A DNA stretch of 64,000 bases from Oopsacas minuta (taxonomy: Eukaryota; Porifera; Hexactinellida; Lyssacinosida; Leucopsacidae): the NCBI GenBank assembly GCA_024704765.1, contig JAKMXF010000354.1, positions 62,690 through 126,689 of the forward strand, given 5' to 3'. Every line of letters starts with the position of its first letter. Position 1 is the first letter of the stretch. A program made the translations under genes and the position numbers. This document shows, piece after piece, positions 41,564 through 52,935 of the stretch. The notes under the pieces were generated by a model, which was not told where the DNA came from, made no database searches, and was given only the letters and a program-made list of their open reading frames with translations.

Positions 41564-43819
41564 ATGAATAATCAAAATTCCAGACGAGACTACCCTTTAG
41601 ACCGCGATGATGAAGAATACCCTCCTGGCCCTCCCGCTAATCCTCAACGCCAGCAATCTGCGCCTACAACTGTATACGATCCAGCCGGATATACTGTCAA
41701 GCAGCCATCACCTGGAAAAAGGGATGCCATAATGAGATGTGCACAAGAGGGGGAAAGGAAATATGAGGAGTATATTGGTATTAAAGCTCAGAAATCTAGG
41801 TAATGATACAATCATACTATAAATAGTTCATTACTATGTTCTATTTTTCAGTAGAATATTTTTATTTCTATTTATATACAAACCAATTTTTAAAGACATC
41901 ATAGTTTACCTGCCCCGGCGGAAGCAAACTTTAATTGATCAGGCCACAGCCGGTCAGGCTATGGCCGTTCCTACCGTATCGGCTCCGCTGGCCATGTTTA
42001 GTATTGTTTAAGTTTATATTGTGCTGACTTATTCTATAGAATAGTGCGCCAGTATTGAAATTACTGCCTATATTTTTCTTTTGTGTTTTCTTCAATCGTA
42101 TACGGTGCACTGCCAAAACCATAATAGATTAAGGGCTGATACTTTCAGGATACATTTTTCTACAGGCTTTGTATGAGGTTTATGGTTAATATAATAGTAG
42201 TAGCAAAATCGTAGTAGGAGGTGATATATGTACAATATATAGTGGTTTATAGAATTCAACAACTTAGTAGACATTAGCGTGACGTCATAAACAACAGAAA
42301 TTTGAAACGCGAATAAATCTCAATAACGATAACAGTTAAATATACATTTGGCAGAATTATAATGTTTATTATAATTTACAATAAACTGCCAGCGTAGCGA
42401 GCAAAAATCTAAAATTACAACCTGTGCCGACAGCTTAGTCTGTTAATTAAATTTGTTTAAAGTGGTACTAGAATTGGAGGCACTATGAATGTTAAATTTA
42501 ACTCAATACACATAGTGCCTCCAATTACTAGTACCAATCTAAACAAATTAATAATAGACTAAGCTGTTGGCACAGGTGTAATTTTATATTTGTGGTATTC
42601 CAAATATTCCCTTGATTGTTTTCAACGGATAACATTGTACATTGTAACTGACAACCAAATCCTGAGCTGCACTCTGGTATTGAATTACAGAATAGAATAA
42701 TCTATGACAACAAATACTTAATTTTAGTAGAACCTCGTTTGTTCTTAAACCGCAGAATTTTATCTTTCTGTATACCTCTGTATACGTGATATTATTCTTT
42801 GTAATTGATATTAGAGAGGTAACACGAGGTCCTCCTAAAATAATTGGAGGTAGACCGTTAAGTCAAACTGAACTTCAGGAAAAGTGGAGACTTACGGAAA
42901 GGGAAGGGAAGAGGAATCAACTTCTAGCAGAGTATGAGAAGAAACAGAGGCGGGCACAGTACCAGCGTGATGAGAAAGAGAAAGAGGAGAGACAAATCAA
43001 AGGGAAGAAGCAAAAAGCCAGAGAGTTAGCTTTGAAGCAACAGAGAGATGAGAGAGATCGTGATTTAGCTCATCAGCAAGTTATGAGGGAACAGAGGATG
43101 TGTCAGTTCTATCAACCATCAATGTAAGAATCCTGTATTATCGTGTTTTTATAAATGAAGGAAAATTCGTCCAGAAACACCCAATCAAGTATTGCCACTA
43201 ATTCAGGCTAAATAACCACTCCAATAAATCCAAGACTACATCTAAATATCCTACAGTGACGAATTTTCCGATAACTTATTTATGATGGGATTTATAATAT
43301 GTTACTGTATACTGTCTTTCCCCGACTAGTAGGCCTCGAGAATATGCGGAAGCAGGGAGTGATACTCCAATTCGCAGGGATTTGTATTTAGTATTTCAGC
43401 TCAACTGGTAGCCTAGCTACCTCACTTAATTTTCTTTTATTAACTAATTGTATAATGAGAGGTTAATATTTTTAGAACTTCCTCTCAGCCATATTACACA
43501 TACAGTATACTTTACCTATAGGTCATCTCAGAATCAATCATCATGTAAGCTATCTAGAGCTGAACAGATTGAAAAACAGAAGATAGAAGAACAGGAGTTT
43601 ATTAAACAGCAAAAAATAGCAGAGATGGCTAAAAGGAAAAGAAGGATAGATTATAAGAGTGAAGAAAAACGAAAGGAAGAGACAGAAATCCAGGATAAGA
43701 AAATGCGAGCTAGAGAGTTAGCCAATAAGCAAGCTAGCGAACAGAAAGAACTTCATATTGCTCAGACTGAAGAAATGAGGCAACGAAGGTTGCAACGCTA
43801 TGATAAGCATTATAACTAA
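41564..43819 (+). CDS. EPSTI1-like coiled-coil protein
   Basis: Three exons join in phase: 41564-41799, 42815-43123 and 43522-43819, giving 280 residues (human EPSTI1 about 307-318). The N-terminus is hydrophilic. A block GYTVKQPSPGKRDAIMRCAQ, followed across the splice by PPKIIGGRPLSQTELQEK, parallels the AYTLIAPNxNRRxEIxRIAE and PRRLGG blocks of epithelial-stromal interaction protein 1. The rest is two long Lys/Glu/Arg/Gln-rich coiled coils (EYEKKQRRAQYQRDEKEKEE; EEQEFIKQQKIAEMAKRKRR), separated by SQNQSSCKLSRAEQ, like the two coiled-coil halves of EPSTI1. Coiled coils mislead easily, so the name rests on the N-terminal block and overall layout. The first intron holds a hairpin MITE. No membrane or signal sequence is seen. 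Confidence 0.65.
42402..42592. mobile_element. Hairpin MITE in EPSTI1-like intron
   Basis: Inverted repeats of about 80 bp (AATTACAACCTGTGCCGACA at the left, AATTACACCTGTGCCAACAG from the right) run through AGCTTAGTCT to TAGTACCA/ATTGGAGGCACTATG. They surround a loop of about 25 nt at 42,487-42,512. No coding capacity; the target duplication was not resolved. Confidence 0.75.
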
Positions 43820-44242
43820 AGGAAAATTCTTCTAATTCTTCATCAAAATGAACATAAATATTTATAGTTTCTATTTATGTAATTCATATTTTGTTATAAT
43901 TTAAATTATTTACTTAACGGATGTATATTGAGGAATATTTATATTTAATATAAGCTAAAAATTATCACCAGCTCTGTAGTAATCAAGGACCATTCTTCTT
44001 GTAATTATGGAAAGCTACGAGTGCTTCATATGGAGAGGGGTTGCCTAGGCCTGAATATTTATGTTTAAAGGTTACTCTTTTGAGCTTCCCTGTTACATAA
44101 AATTGACTTAACTATACTTGTGATATTGAGTTTAGTTGATACCTCATCTAACCAAATTTAGATATAAATAGGCAGGATAATGGGCTCATTGTTAATAGTA
44201 AACTAAGCCTGACTAAGCAAACAACAGATAAAGGACGAAATA
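43820..44242. other. Intergenic, nothing recognised
   Basis: A+T-rich spacer that presumably holds the promoter of the SVOP-like gene. No repeat or open frame stands out. Confidence 0.35.
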
Positions 44243-45790
44243 ATGGAGAGTTCTTCTGAAACAATACTTACTGAATCTACTGAAAGTAGAAGTGAGGAAG
44301 ATCCCTTGTTAGGAGTTAATCACAGAGAAAATTCTTCTAAATTTACTGTAGAGGATGCTCTAAATAAAATAGGAATAGGTATATTCCAATTGAATGTGTT
44401 TTGCTTTTCAGGTTTACTATGGTCAGCACAATCTATTGTGACACTTCAATTCGCATTGCTGAGTCCCTCATGGCAGTGCGAGTTCCAGCTTATGAACACA
44501 GAACTTGCTATTATCACAACAATGTATCCTCTTGGCAATTTGGTCGGATCATTTCCTATCGGATTTCTATGTGATAAATACGGTAGAAGGAAAGTAATAA
44601 ATATAGCAACTATATTTATAATATATTTTGCTCTCATGTCTGCCTTCGTCCCGAGTTTTTATTGGGTCGTAGTGTTGCGATTCCTATTGGGAATGCTAGG
44701 AATTTCGGGAAACCAAGCAGCGACATATTGTGTTGAATTCATGCCAGTTTGGTTCAGGTCTCCTTCTATTGTTTTGTTAAATATATTCTGGACTTTTGGC
44801 ACTTTTCTATTAATCCTTCTTTGCTATTTGATAATACCGGTGTTAGGATGGAGGTATCTTGTTTTTATTTCAGCTTTTCCATTGATGATCCTACCCTTGT
44901 ATTATTGGATTGTCCCTATTTCTCCTCGTTTCTTAATGCTGAAAGGAAGGAAGAACGAAGCTAGGAAAGTTTTGGAATTTGGTGCAAAGTTGAATTGCAG
45001 AAAGCTCCCAGAAGGAGAATTAGTTAAGGAGATTAAACCTGTGACTCAGCAAGCTATTAATGCAGATGATACAGTGAATAGAATTGCAGATTTAACTCCA
45101 TCTCACCAGAACATTAAAAAAGAAGAGAAGAGAGGTATTTTGGATGCATTTAACAGAAAATATATTATCACTACTATTTTTCTGAGCCTTATTTGGTTTA
45201 CCAGTGCCTTCGTGTATTATGGAGTTGTTCTGATTACTACTGATATATTCACATACGACCATCATTGTCATTCTGCTTCTGACAGAAGCAATTCTTCTGG
45301 CAGTCAAATTAACTCACAGTTCTGCAATCCTCTAACTTCCAGTGATTATCTGGAGTATATCATCACCTCAGCAGCTGAGATACCTGGGATTTTTATCACG
45401 CTAGTTATTGTTGATATTATTGGTCGAAAGCTTACCTTTGCGATACAATTCGCAAGTGGTGCATTATTTTTTTTACTGTATATTTGTACTCCTTATGAGT
45501 ATGTTTTAAAAACTGGCATTCTCTTTACAGTACGAGCCTGTCTAGCTGGTGCTTTTGTTGTCTCATTTCTCTACACAGGAGAAGTGTATCCAACCTACAT
45601 GAGGGCAAGCATTTTATCTATTTTGAGTATTTTCGCTAGAATCTCCTCTATACTTACTAGCTTCTCAGCTCAAGTACTGTTACGATCTGATTTCTTAGTG
45701 GCTATTAGTTTATTTGGTGGATTGGGGGTTTTCACTGCAATCATTAGCTTATTGCTTCCCCACGAAACGAAGGGGAAAAAGCTTGAATAA
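44243..45790 (+). CDS. SVOP/SV2-related MFS transporter
   Basis: Twelve-helix major facilitator transporter of 515 residues. The acidic N-terminus contains a dileucine-like sorting signal (EEDPLLGV) and then FTVEDALNKIGIGIFQ, which matches the start of synaptic vesicle 2-related protein. The loop 2-3 signature is GFLCDKYGRRKV. VLRFLLGMLGISGNQAATYC, PVLGWRYLVFIS and GVVLITTDIF follow in SVOP order. A luminal loop (about 345-372) carries cysteines and an NSS glycosylation site. The second-half signature is DIIGRKL, then TGEVYPTYMRA and PHETKG at the C-terminus. Substrate unknown; the family also includes organic-ion carriers. One exon. SVOP predates neurons, so a vesicular role is plausible but not shown. 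Confidence 0.88.
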   Translation: MESSSETILTESTESRSEEDPLLGVNHRENSSKFTVEDALNKIGIGIFQLNVFCFSGLLWSAQSIVTLQFALLSPSWQCEFQLMNTELAIITTMYPLGNLVGSFPIGFLCDKYGRRKVINIATIFIIYFALMSAFVPSFYWVVVLRFLLGMLGISGNQAATYCVEFMPVWFRSPSIVLLNIFWTFGTFLLILLCYLIIPVLGWRYLVFISAFPLMILPLYYWIVPISPRFLMLKGRKNEARKVLEFGAKLNCRKLPEGELVKEIKPVTQQAINADDTVNRIADLTPSHQNIKKEEKRGILDAFNRKYIITTIFLSLIWFTSAFVYYGVVLITTDIFTYDHHCHSASDRSNSSGSQINSQFCNPLTSSDYLEYIITSAAEIPGIFITLVIVDIIGRKLTFAIQFASGALFFLLYICTPYEYVLKTGILFTVRACLAGAFVVSFLYTGEVYPTYMRASILSILSIFARISSILTSFSAQVLLRSDFLVAISLFGGLGVFTAIISLLLPHETKGKKLE

Positions 45791-46891
45791 TTAATTAAGT
45801 TTATATATTCGCATAAACATACTTGTTTTCCACATCTGTATACTTTGTATATTTATCGTATTTATGCAAAAGCAACATTTGTATCTATTTTATTCAACCT
45901 CAATTGTTGTAATTATTTATTTGTTGTTTATTTACGATATTTCTAGGGCTTTAGGCGATCACAATCACGATCGTTCACTAAAAAATGATCGGAGATAGTT
46001 ACCCCGATCTTGCGCCAAAAAGGATCGCGATCATGTTCACGATCATTTCCGATCACTTTTCTGAAAATTATAAGCGCCTCCCATGGCTTACTATAGATAC
46101 GGCTTGCTGAGCAAAGAATTGCCAAAATTATTTCCAGGCCATTGATAATATTAAAAATGATCATGAAGAATTCACAAATCGGCACGAAATAAATTATTAT
46201 TAGGTTATCACATACGACCAGGCCAGGCGGAAGCTCGCGAGAGGTGGGGCGGTCTTGAATTGTGTAGATCGCAGAGTAAATAAAGTTAATTTGAGGGGAT
46301 CGAGAACCCCTCAAATATACACTACGATTATGAAATGGAGTCTTAAAGTTTGAGAACAACTCCCATAGAGATTACTTTGTTCCAAATGCAGATCAAAGTT
46401 AAGCATAAGTTATGGCTGTTAAAATTAAGTGATCAAATAAATATATCTAATTCTGTAATAGTAATTTATTAACAAAATTGTAATTCTACTATAGAAGATT
46501 CTCCAGCTTGAACTCGATGCCAAACACATATTTCCTGTGATCGTGGCCATCGCGCTAACTCAAATATAAAAAACTGAATTATATCAAAAGATCAGAGAAA
46601 TATTATCGCGAACCACGCCCGAGGAATTTTATGTACCGAAAGATTCACATAAAAAGTGGGGCGGCTCGGGCCGCCCTGCTCCGCCGGCCCTGCATACGAC
46701 AGAGACATCTAGAACACATTTGAGCATGATTGGTCAGTAAATCTAACCACAATGACCAGTGGCGTCGTGCTATATGTGCCTGGAAGGTCCAGTAAACAAA
46801 ATATCATATTACCATTAAAATATTAGTAACTATTCACAGCATATAAAGCTATGTACTAAATTACTCGCTTCAGATTTCATATATTGAAGTA
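45791..46891. other. Intergenic with G+C-rich repeat pieces
   Basis: No gene. Short GATCGCGATC-type repeats fill 45,955-46,060. G+C-rich patches (46,215-46,245 and 'gtggggcggctcgggccgcc', 46,657-46,676) resemble one at about 57,300-57,330, so they are probably ends of a dispersed element. Confidence 0.4.
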
Positions 46892-48130
46892 ATGGCAACT
46901 AAAATAGATCTTAATGATGATGTTGATCTGGATACATTTGAAAACATTAAAGGAAAAATTGAGGAGGTTTTTGACAATTTGTCTTTTCGAATACAAAAGA
47001 GAAAAAATTTTCTTCTCCAACTAGTAATAATACTAAAAGACAAGTATGAAAATATGGAAATCACACGATTGGCGAGGATAGATGACTTAACGAAAGCCCA
47101 ATACTCTGCAGAGCAAATTAGTTTGAGACGTAATGAGAACGTTTCAATACGTGAGGAGATAGCTAAAATGTTTAGGAATAGACACGATGTTTTAAAGATT
47201 CCAACACCTTTTCCCACTCTTACATTCAATACATCACTTTTAACAGATCTGCAAAATATGATAAATAGTTTTGGCGAAGTGTTGGAATGCGACTCCATCG
47301 ACTATTCATTGAAAGAAGAACCTAAAGTAGCTATTGGAAAGAATGGAAAGAGGAAAGGAGAGTTTAATTCTCCGAGGGGTATAGCTATTAATGAAAATGA
47401 AGGAAACATATTTGTAGCTGATCGCGAAAATAGTAGGATGCAAGTTTTAACAATGGAAGGCGGATGCGTATGTGAATTTGGGAAGGATGAGCTCAAGAGT
47501 CCTTACGGTGTAGCTGTCAATGATGAGCATATATTCATTACTGATACATTCCATCATGCTGTATTCAAATACAGCTGTTCTCCTATTCAGTTTGTAGGTA
47601 AGGCAGGGACTAAAGGGAAATCTGATGGACAGCTTAACAAACCATGCGGCTTGTCAGTGGACGCGAGTGGGGATGTGTACATAACTGAATATTGGAATTA
47701 CAGAGTATCCATATTTACGAAAAACCTGGAATTTATTAAATTTATCGGTAATGATATTCTTGTGCATCCAAAAGACGTGAAGCTAACATATTCTTTGGTG
47801 ATAGTGTTAGACTTGAGTTTTCATTGCATACATTATTTCAATCGTAATGGAAATCATCTTAGCTCCTGCGTTACACAAGGATACCAGCAGCAGTGCTTAG
47901 TATACGATCCGTTCTTTTTCTGTCTGGACGATTCCGAAAATATTATCATTAGCGACAGACTTAACAATTGCATCAAGATTGTTTCGAAATCTGGTGATTT
48001 GTTACAAACCATAGGAAGGAAAGGGAAAGAGAAAGGACAGTTGACTAAACCAAAAGGGATTTGCATTACTAAGTCTGGGAAAATATTTGTTACTTCTGAT
48101 AATCCTAAGTATGCTCTACAATCATTCTGA
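46892..48130 (+). CDS. NHL-repeat protein (TRIM-like, no RING)
   Basis: A 412-residue single-exon frame. Residues 1 to about 140 are helical and charged (KGKIEEVFDNLSFRIQKRKN; RIDDLTKAQYSAEQISLRRN), matching the coiled-coil region between B-box and NHL domain in sponge and cnidarian TRIM-NHL-like proteins. Residues from about 145 form an NHL beta-propeller: FNSPRGIAINENEGNIFVAD, RENSRMQV, KSPYGVAVNDEHIFITDTF, LNKPCGLSVDASGDVYITEY, DSENIIISDRLNNCIKIV and LTKPKGICITKSGKIFVTSD. There is no RING or B-box, so ubiquitin-ligase activity is not expected from this protein alone. NHL propellers bind RNA or protein; the ligand here is unknown. A missing upstream RING exon cannot be ruled out. Confidence 0.85.
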   Translation: MATKIDLNDDVDLDTFENIKGKIEEVFDNLSFRIQKRKNFLLQLVIILKDKYENMEITRLARIDDLTKAQYSAEQISLRRNENVSIREEIAKMFRNRHDVLKIPTPFPTLTFNTSLLTDLQNMINSFGEVLECDSIDYSLKEEPKVAIGKNGKRKGEFNSPRGIAINENEGNIFVADRENSRMQVLTMEGGCVCEFGKDELKSPYGVAVNDEHIFITDTFHHAVFKYSCSPIQFVGKAGTKGKSDGQLNKPCGLSVDASGDVYITEYWNYRVSIFTKNLEFIKFIGNDILVHPKDVKLTYSLVIVLDLSFHCIHYFNRNGNHLSSCVTQGYQQQCLVYDPFFFCLDDSENIIISDRLNNCIKIVSKSGDLLQTIGRKGKEKGQLTKPKGICITKSGKIFVTSDNPKYALQSF

Positions 48131-48838
48131 TATTTTTTCTTATCAAGAACCGAATTGTATTATGATACATTATATGTATATTGTTTGGATATTATGTATA
48201 TGCTGATTATGCTCGTTTGGTCTATTGTACATATTTACCACTTTAGTGATAGTTTATAGAATGATATGCTTTATTTGTGTTCCAATTTCTTACTGATTAG
48301 AATAATGATTCCTATTCATAATCGTATTATTCGGAATTATTCTTCTCCTCACTTCATCCAAATTATGGATGTTTTACTACCGTCTATTTTAATCCCCTTG
48401 ACAATTACAGTGCAACCTCGGAATTACAGTCACCCTTGGGACCGAGAAAATTGTCTGAATTTCGGGGTGGCCGTAATTGTAAAAGTATTCAAATATTCTC
48501 TCAAAATTGTATCAGAAATCCATTATACTTTATCATACTAACTTTAGTTAAGAGTATAATTATTGTTGCTCTCACGACAATAATTATCAAATTTGATATG
48601 TTGACAGTATTTTTGTCATTTTTTGTAGGTAGATTACACCTCATTGTGTTTTTATCGTTTTTATTAATATCAACAATATGTATCATGACGTACCATTGTT
48701 ATAAGAAATTAACCGTAATTCCAGGGTTAATAATACGTCGAGTTACGCACTAATACAATGCCTGTATTCTGAATTACATTTATGTAAACTGAAGTAAGCA
48801 TATAACAAATTTATATTTTTATCTGAATATAAATAGCT
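48131..48838. other. Intergenic; Tigger-like MITE inside
   Basis: No supported gene. The 48,406-48,756 part is a TA-type MITE (separate entry). The rest is A+T-rich and probably includes the FCHO promoter. Confidence 0.4.
48406..48756. mobile_element. Tigger/pogo-like MITE upstream of FCHO
   Basis: The left end TACAGTGCAACCTCGGAATT and the right end (reverse complement TATTAGTGCGTAACTCGACG) are loosely inverted, with GGAATTACGG blocks further in. The right terminus is diverged, so the boundary is approximate. Confidence 0.5.
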
Positions 48839-51748
48839 ATGAGTGTTACTTCATTGAGCCCAGCCCATCATCCTGTATTCAACGTGTTTGGAGACTACTT
48901 CTGGAGTTCTGACAGAAATATAACGGAGGGAGTGAATGTGTTGTATGAAGCTTCTAAGGTAAGTTTAAACAACACTAAACAATTGACTGAGCTATTTCAG
49001 GAACATTTAGAAATGGAGCGTGATTATAACAAACGTTTGAAGAAGTTATCCGATAAAGTGCGTTCTGTGAGCGATGACAAGAACACCATGGCTCCCATCT
49101 GGAAGAACTTATCTACGATGTATACGTCTATGAGTGAAATGCATTCTCAGTATCTCAAAGAGCTTTCTCTAACCCACAAGTCTATCTCTAGCTACTCCTC
49201 TGAAGAGAAAAAAAACTCCAACAGTCTATCCAAACAATGGGAGCAAGCTAACTCCCTCAAGCAACACTACAACAAGTCCTTTCAACAGTACAGTACCTCT
49301 AAGAGTCAGTTCTACATAGTTTCACAGTCTGTTCAGAAGAGTAACCATTTGGAAGTGGGGTCGAATGGAAGTACAGAACATCCAGAACAAGAGGGGGAGC
49401 TGGTCCGCTCGCAAGAAGAATACAAAAGTTCTGTTTCAAAACATTCTAGTTCAGTTCAACAAACTGTCGATAAACTGTTTAGCATTTTTGTTGAGTTTGA
49501 GTGTTTCGAAAAACAGAGATTCTCAAAGATATGCGGTATTATTCAAGAATTCTTGTGTGTCTTCTCAAAATTTTTCGTTCGTGTTTCTAAGATAACTGAA
49601 GGAACAGGTGAGAGTGTAAAAGCTATTGAGAACAGCAAGGAATCGATTTTGATAGATTTCGCATCTCGATATGGAACAAAGGGACATCGCCCCATCTCCC
49701 CTTGCTATGATGATCCTCCTAACGTAGCTGAGCTAGAGACTGAATTAGGACCACGTCCTATTTATCGGAGTCCTTCTGCACAGTCTATAGAATCCGACAA
49801 GTCTAAGCCAGAAACTCCTAAATCTAAGAGGTCACATAAAGTCGGAAATAAATATGATCAAGATAAAAAGAAGGCGAAATCAAAGAATTTTTTGAAAAAA
49901 AAATCTAAAACTCAACCCGAGTCAGAACCTTCAACTCTAAACCCAAACTTCAATCCAGAACAATCCCTCTCTCTTTCTAAGACCCCCTCTCCAGTCGACA
50001 CCTTGCTGCCTGGTTTCGTTCTCGACGAGGATGGATATCGAGTACGAATAGATGATGGAGGTACCTCTCCACAGCCCCATAGCCGATCTAGTAGTAGCAG
50101 TACTGACACAGACGTAGAGAATAACACAAGTGCTGATGTACTTCGTAATATGCACATAAACCAGCCAAAGAGTCTGTTAGATGCGAGTAATGACAACACA
50201 GAAGATCTCTATAAATTAATAGATAAGATGAAGCTTGGAGCACCTCATACAAACCTCTCTTCCAGGAAATCTAACTCTGCTAATCAGCTGACACAAGGAA
50301 CTGATTCTAGTATAGAGAATCTGCTAGCTCCTCTCAGACAGAAGAACACCAATATAGGAGACGTGTTGCTAGCTTCTACCTCCTATACCAAGAGACAGTC
50401 CTCGGCACCTCGACAGGCCGAATGGGATCAAGATTCCGAGCCAGACAGGACTAGGACTCCTACCCCTGTCGACCCCACTCAAGACGGAATAGCATTCCCA
50501 CAACTAAGTGGATTAGACCCTTATACTTTCTCAAATGATTTATCTACCCCCAGAATAAATGCTAAGCTCAGTATAGTCCCTCCTCTAAGTAAAGAGGATG
50601 ATTTTACATTTACTAATAACTTCTCTAATCCTGCTGATCCCGATAATATGACACCCACTATTTCTAAGAATCCTCTCACCTTCTCGACCTCCTCTCCCTC
50701 CTTTATCCCTCTCTCCCCCCCTGTAGTAGCACTACCCCCACCTATAGTCATAAGATCCCCTCCTACCAACTCCCTACTCAGAAATAAACCTGCTTCAAAG
50801 CTCTCTATTGGTAACAGGATGGTCCAGATTATCCCCGAATCAGAATTTGACTCTCCGACTCACTCTGCAGGCTCAAATCCCCAATCCCCTGAGCAGATTA
50901 TCCGTCCAGACTCCTCCATGTCATTTACTAGTGAAATTGCACGTGGTAGCTCTCCTGGTAGCGACACAATGCCGATAGCTCTCAGTCTAGAGGAGACTAT
51001 ACATGTGCTATACAAACAGAATCAGCTGACTGAGCAGTTTGTTAGACTAGGTGGTAAACTCAAAATCGCATTCTTGTCCAATAATATTGATACTTTACAT
51101 CAGTCTAACCTCGTGTTTGTCATGGAAGGTGATAATTTAATCACAGATAAATTCAAGTGTGTCGAAGAGACATTGCTCTCTCGGGAGGGAGAGGAATTCT
51201 ACTTCAAGATGGAACCTCTCAAAGAATATCTGCTAAAACAGAGAGCTTCTACTCCAGGAAAGAGTTTCACAGTTCTAGAAGCTCTAGGTTACTCTGTGAA
51301 GATACCAGTGACAGCCCCACCACTCTTACTCACTGTCACATGGGACCCTGACTCTAGGACAGATCAGACAGTAGTCGACATACAGTATAAATACAATCCA
51401 GACGGATTCCCTATTCTCTCCCCTTATCCTCTTGAAAACGTTGTATTCTCAGTAAATTACGGGAGTAAGATTAGTGAGGTTGAATTAGAACCAGTTGGTC
51501 ACCATGTAAAGCCGAACTACAAGGTAATATGGAAACGAGATATGATATCGTCCCAGATAAACTCTACAGGAAAGTTTACTGCCATTTTCACACACCTCCC
51601 AGACCTTAAATTACCTCATGTAGTAGAGGTATCATTCAAAGCTAACCACACACTATCTTCTACTCAGGTTAAACTGAAGCGTCCTGGCTTTAACATAGCG
51701 AAAACTAAACGCAATCTCTCTAGTGGAGTGTACAAAAGTGAAAATTGA
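48839..51748 (+). CDS. FCHO (F-BAR and mu-homology domain) endocytic protein
   Basis: FCHO proteins nucleate clathrin-coated pits: the F-BAR domain bends PIP2 membrane, the linker activates AP-2, and the mu-homology domain binds cargo and adaptors such as Eps15. The 969 residues begin with the F-BAR domain (about 1-275: FGDYFWSSDRNITEGVNVLY, HLEMERDYNKRLKKLS, PIWKNLS). A long Ser/Pro-rich linker (about 275-715) follows, with a basic Lys run (KKKAKSKNFLKKKSKTQ) and the FCHO-type phrase LDEDGYRVRIDD. A C-terminal mu-homology domain (about 716-960) contains PIALSLEETIHVLYKQNQ, GGKLKIAFLSNN and PLLLTVTWDPDSRTDQTVVD. Length and order fit FCHO1/2 (about 810-890 residues) rather than SGIP1, which has no F-BAR. 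No intron occurs in 2.9 kb. Confidence 0.9.
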   Translation: MSVTSLSPAHHPVFNVFGDYFWSSDRNITEGVNVLYEASKVSLNNTKQLTELFQEHLEMERDYNKRLKKLSDKVRSVSDDKNTMAPIWKNLSTMYTSMSEMHSQYLKELSLTHKSISSYSSEEKKNSNSLSKQWEQANSLKQHYNKSFQQYSTSKSQFYIVSQSVQKSNHLEVGSNGSTEHPEQEGELVRSQEEYKSSVSKHSSSVQQTVDKLFSIFVEFECFEKQRFSKICGIIQEFLCVFSKFFVRVSKITEGTGESVKAIENSKESILIDFASRYGTKGHRPISPCYDDPPNVAELETELGPRPIYRSPSAQSIESDKSKPETPKSKRSHKVGNKYDQDKKKAKSKNFLKKKSKTQPESEPSTLNPNFNPEQSLSLSKTPSPVDTLLPGFVLDEDGYRVRIDDGGTSPQPHSRSSSSSTDTDVENNTSADVLRNMHINQPKSLLDASNDNTEDLYKLIDKMKLGAPHTNLSSRKSNSANQLTQGTDSSIENLLAPLRQKNTNIGDVLLASTSYTKRQSSAPRQAEWDQDSEPDRTRTPTPVDPTQDGIAFPQLSGLDPYTFSNDLSTPRINAKLSIVPPLSKEDDFTFTNNFSNPADPDNMTPTISKNPLTFSTSSPSFIPLSPPVVALPPPIVIRSPPTNSLLRNKPASKLSIGNRMVQIIPESEFDSPTHSAGSNPQSPEQIIRPDSSMSFTSEIARGSSPGSDTMPIALSLEETIHVLYKQNQLTEQFVRLGGKLKIAFLSNNIDTLHQSNLVFVMEGDNLITDKFKCVEETLLSREGEEFYFKMEPLKEYLLKQRASTPGKSFTVLEALGYSVKIPVTAPPLLLTVTWDPDSRTDQTVVDIQYKYNPDGFPILSPYPLENVVFSVNYGSKISEVELEPVGHHVKPNYKVIWKRDMISSQINSTGKFTAIFTHLPDLKLPHVVEVSFKANHTLSSTQVKLKRPGFNIAKTKRNLSSGVYKSEN

Positions 51749-52587
51749 TCACACAGTCTCCTATGTGATATTCCAACGAGTAAATATGTAATAATTTCTT
51801 TAATGAATTCTTAACTATGTTGGCTAACCTGTACTAGCAATTATTTATTGTTATTTCTATTTTGATCTGTGAGTTATGTCTATCAGTAACTTTATATTCA
51901 TTTTGTTTGCTTAATGATTTATTTACATTTGTGGGACGAGTATACTTCCTATCAAAATACCAAATTAGTTCTAATTCAGCCGCAGTTTTTAATAATTTCG
52001 TGTTCTAGGGCCCCACATTAAACCAATTAAATATGATTGTTCCCAGACGGTGCTCAACATAGGACGGCACCTAACTAATTAGAGCCCTCCCAGGTAAATT
52101 CATGGTACAGCAACCAAAGTAGATGTTAGATACATGTTACATTATGTCATATGGCTACATAGTAACTACTAACAACAACTAGATTTCTAACTAATAGTCC
52201 CCGTTCTCAACCTTAGACTCTTGACAGAGTGCAACTGTAAGCTCTAATTATGTAAGCACCCAAAAAATAATTATTCCGTCTGGGGGCCTCCAATTATTAG
52301 GACAGGAAACCCACATTTACCCGCCAGAGGCGCTTAACCTAGAACGGCACCTCAATTAGATCGCATACTGTTGAATATAATTGGAGCTTATGTTAGTGTT
52401 CTGATAACATATCCACTTCTTAAGACCCAAACCGGCGTTAAGAAAGTAGATCGTTGAGTTCTACGATTGATGTACGTATATAGCTAAGAAGAGAAACTGA
52501 TGTCTTCACATATGAAGAATCGTAATTAAACTCATAAAGTGTCAATTCTCCATGTATGGTCATTTTAGCTTGTGTGCGAATATATAC

Positions 52588-52660
52588 TACCGTATTCACT
52601 CTAATTCAGGTATCGTTCTAGGTTCTAGGAAACGGCGCCTGAATTAGAACGAATACGGTA
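52588..52660. mobile_element. 73-bp TA-type MITE
   Basis: TACCGTATTC plus CTCTAATTCAGG at the left matches in inverse CCTGAATTAGA plus CGAATACGGTA at the right. The loop is about 27 nt. TA is present at both ends. Confidence 0.65.
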
Positions 52661-52935
52661 CTTAAATACATAATTATTCAAAATGATACGATCTAGTGAA
52701 TCGAGGTATCTTCACTTCTACTTTGAAGGAATTTTGTATAATTCAGACAGTCAGTACATTAAAAAGCTTGGAGACGTGTAGTATATGTACAACAGTTCAG
52801 CGTTGTAACTAGTTCGGACATATGCCATCCTTGAGTAAGAAGTCGTTAGTTGGTTGTAAACTATTAACTTGAGTTAAGCCCACAATACACGGTGCAAAGG
52901 GCCTCGTTTAGTTTATTTATAGCATATAATTTAAC

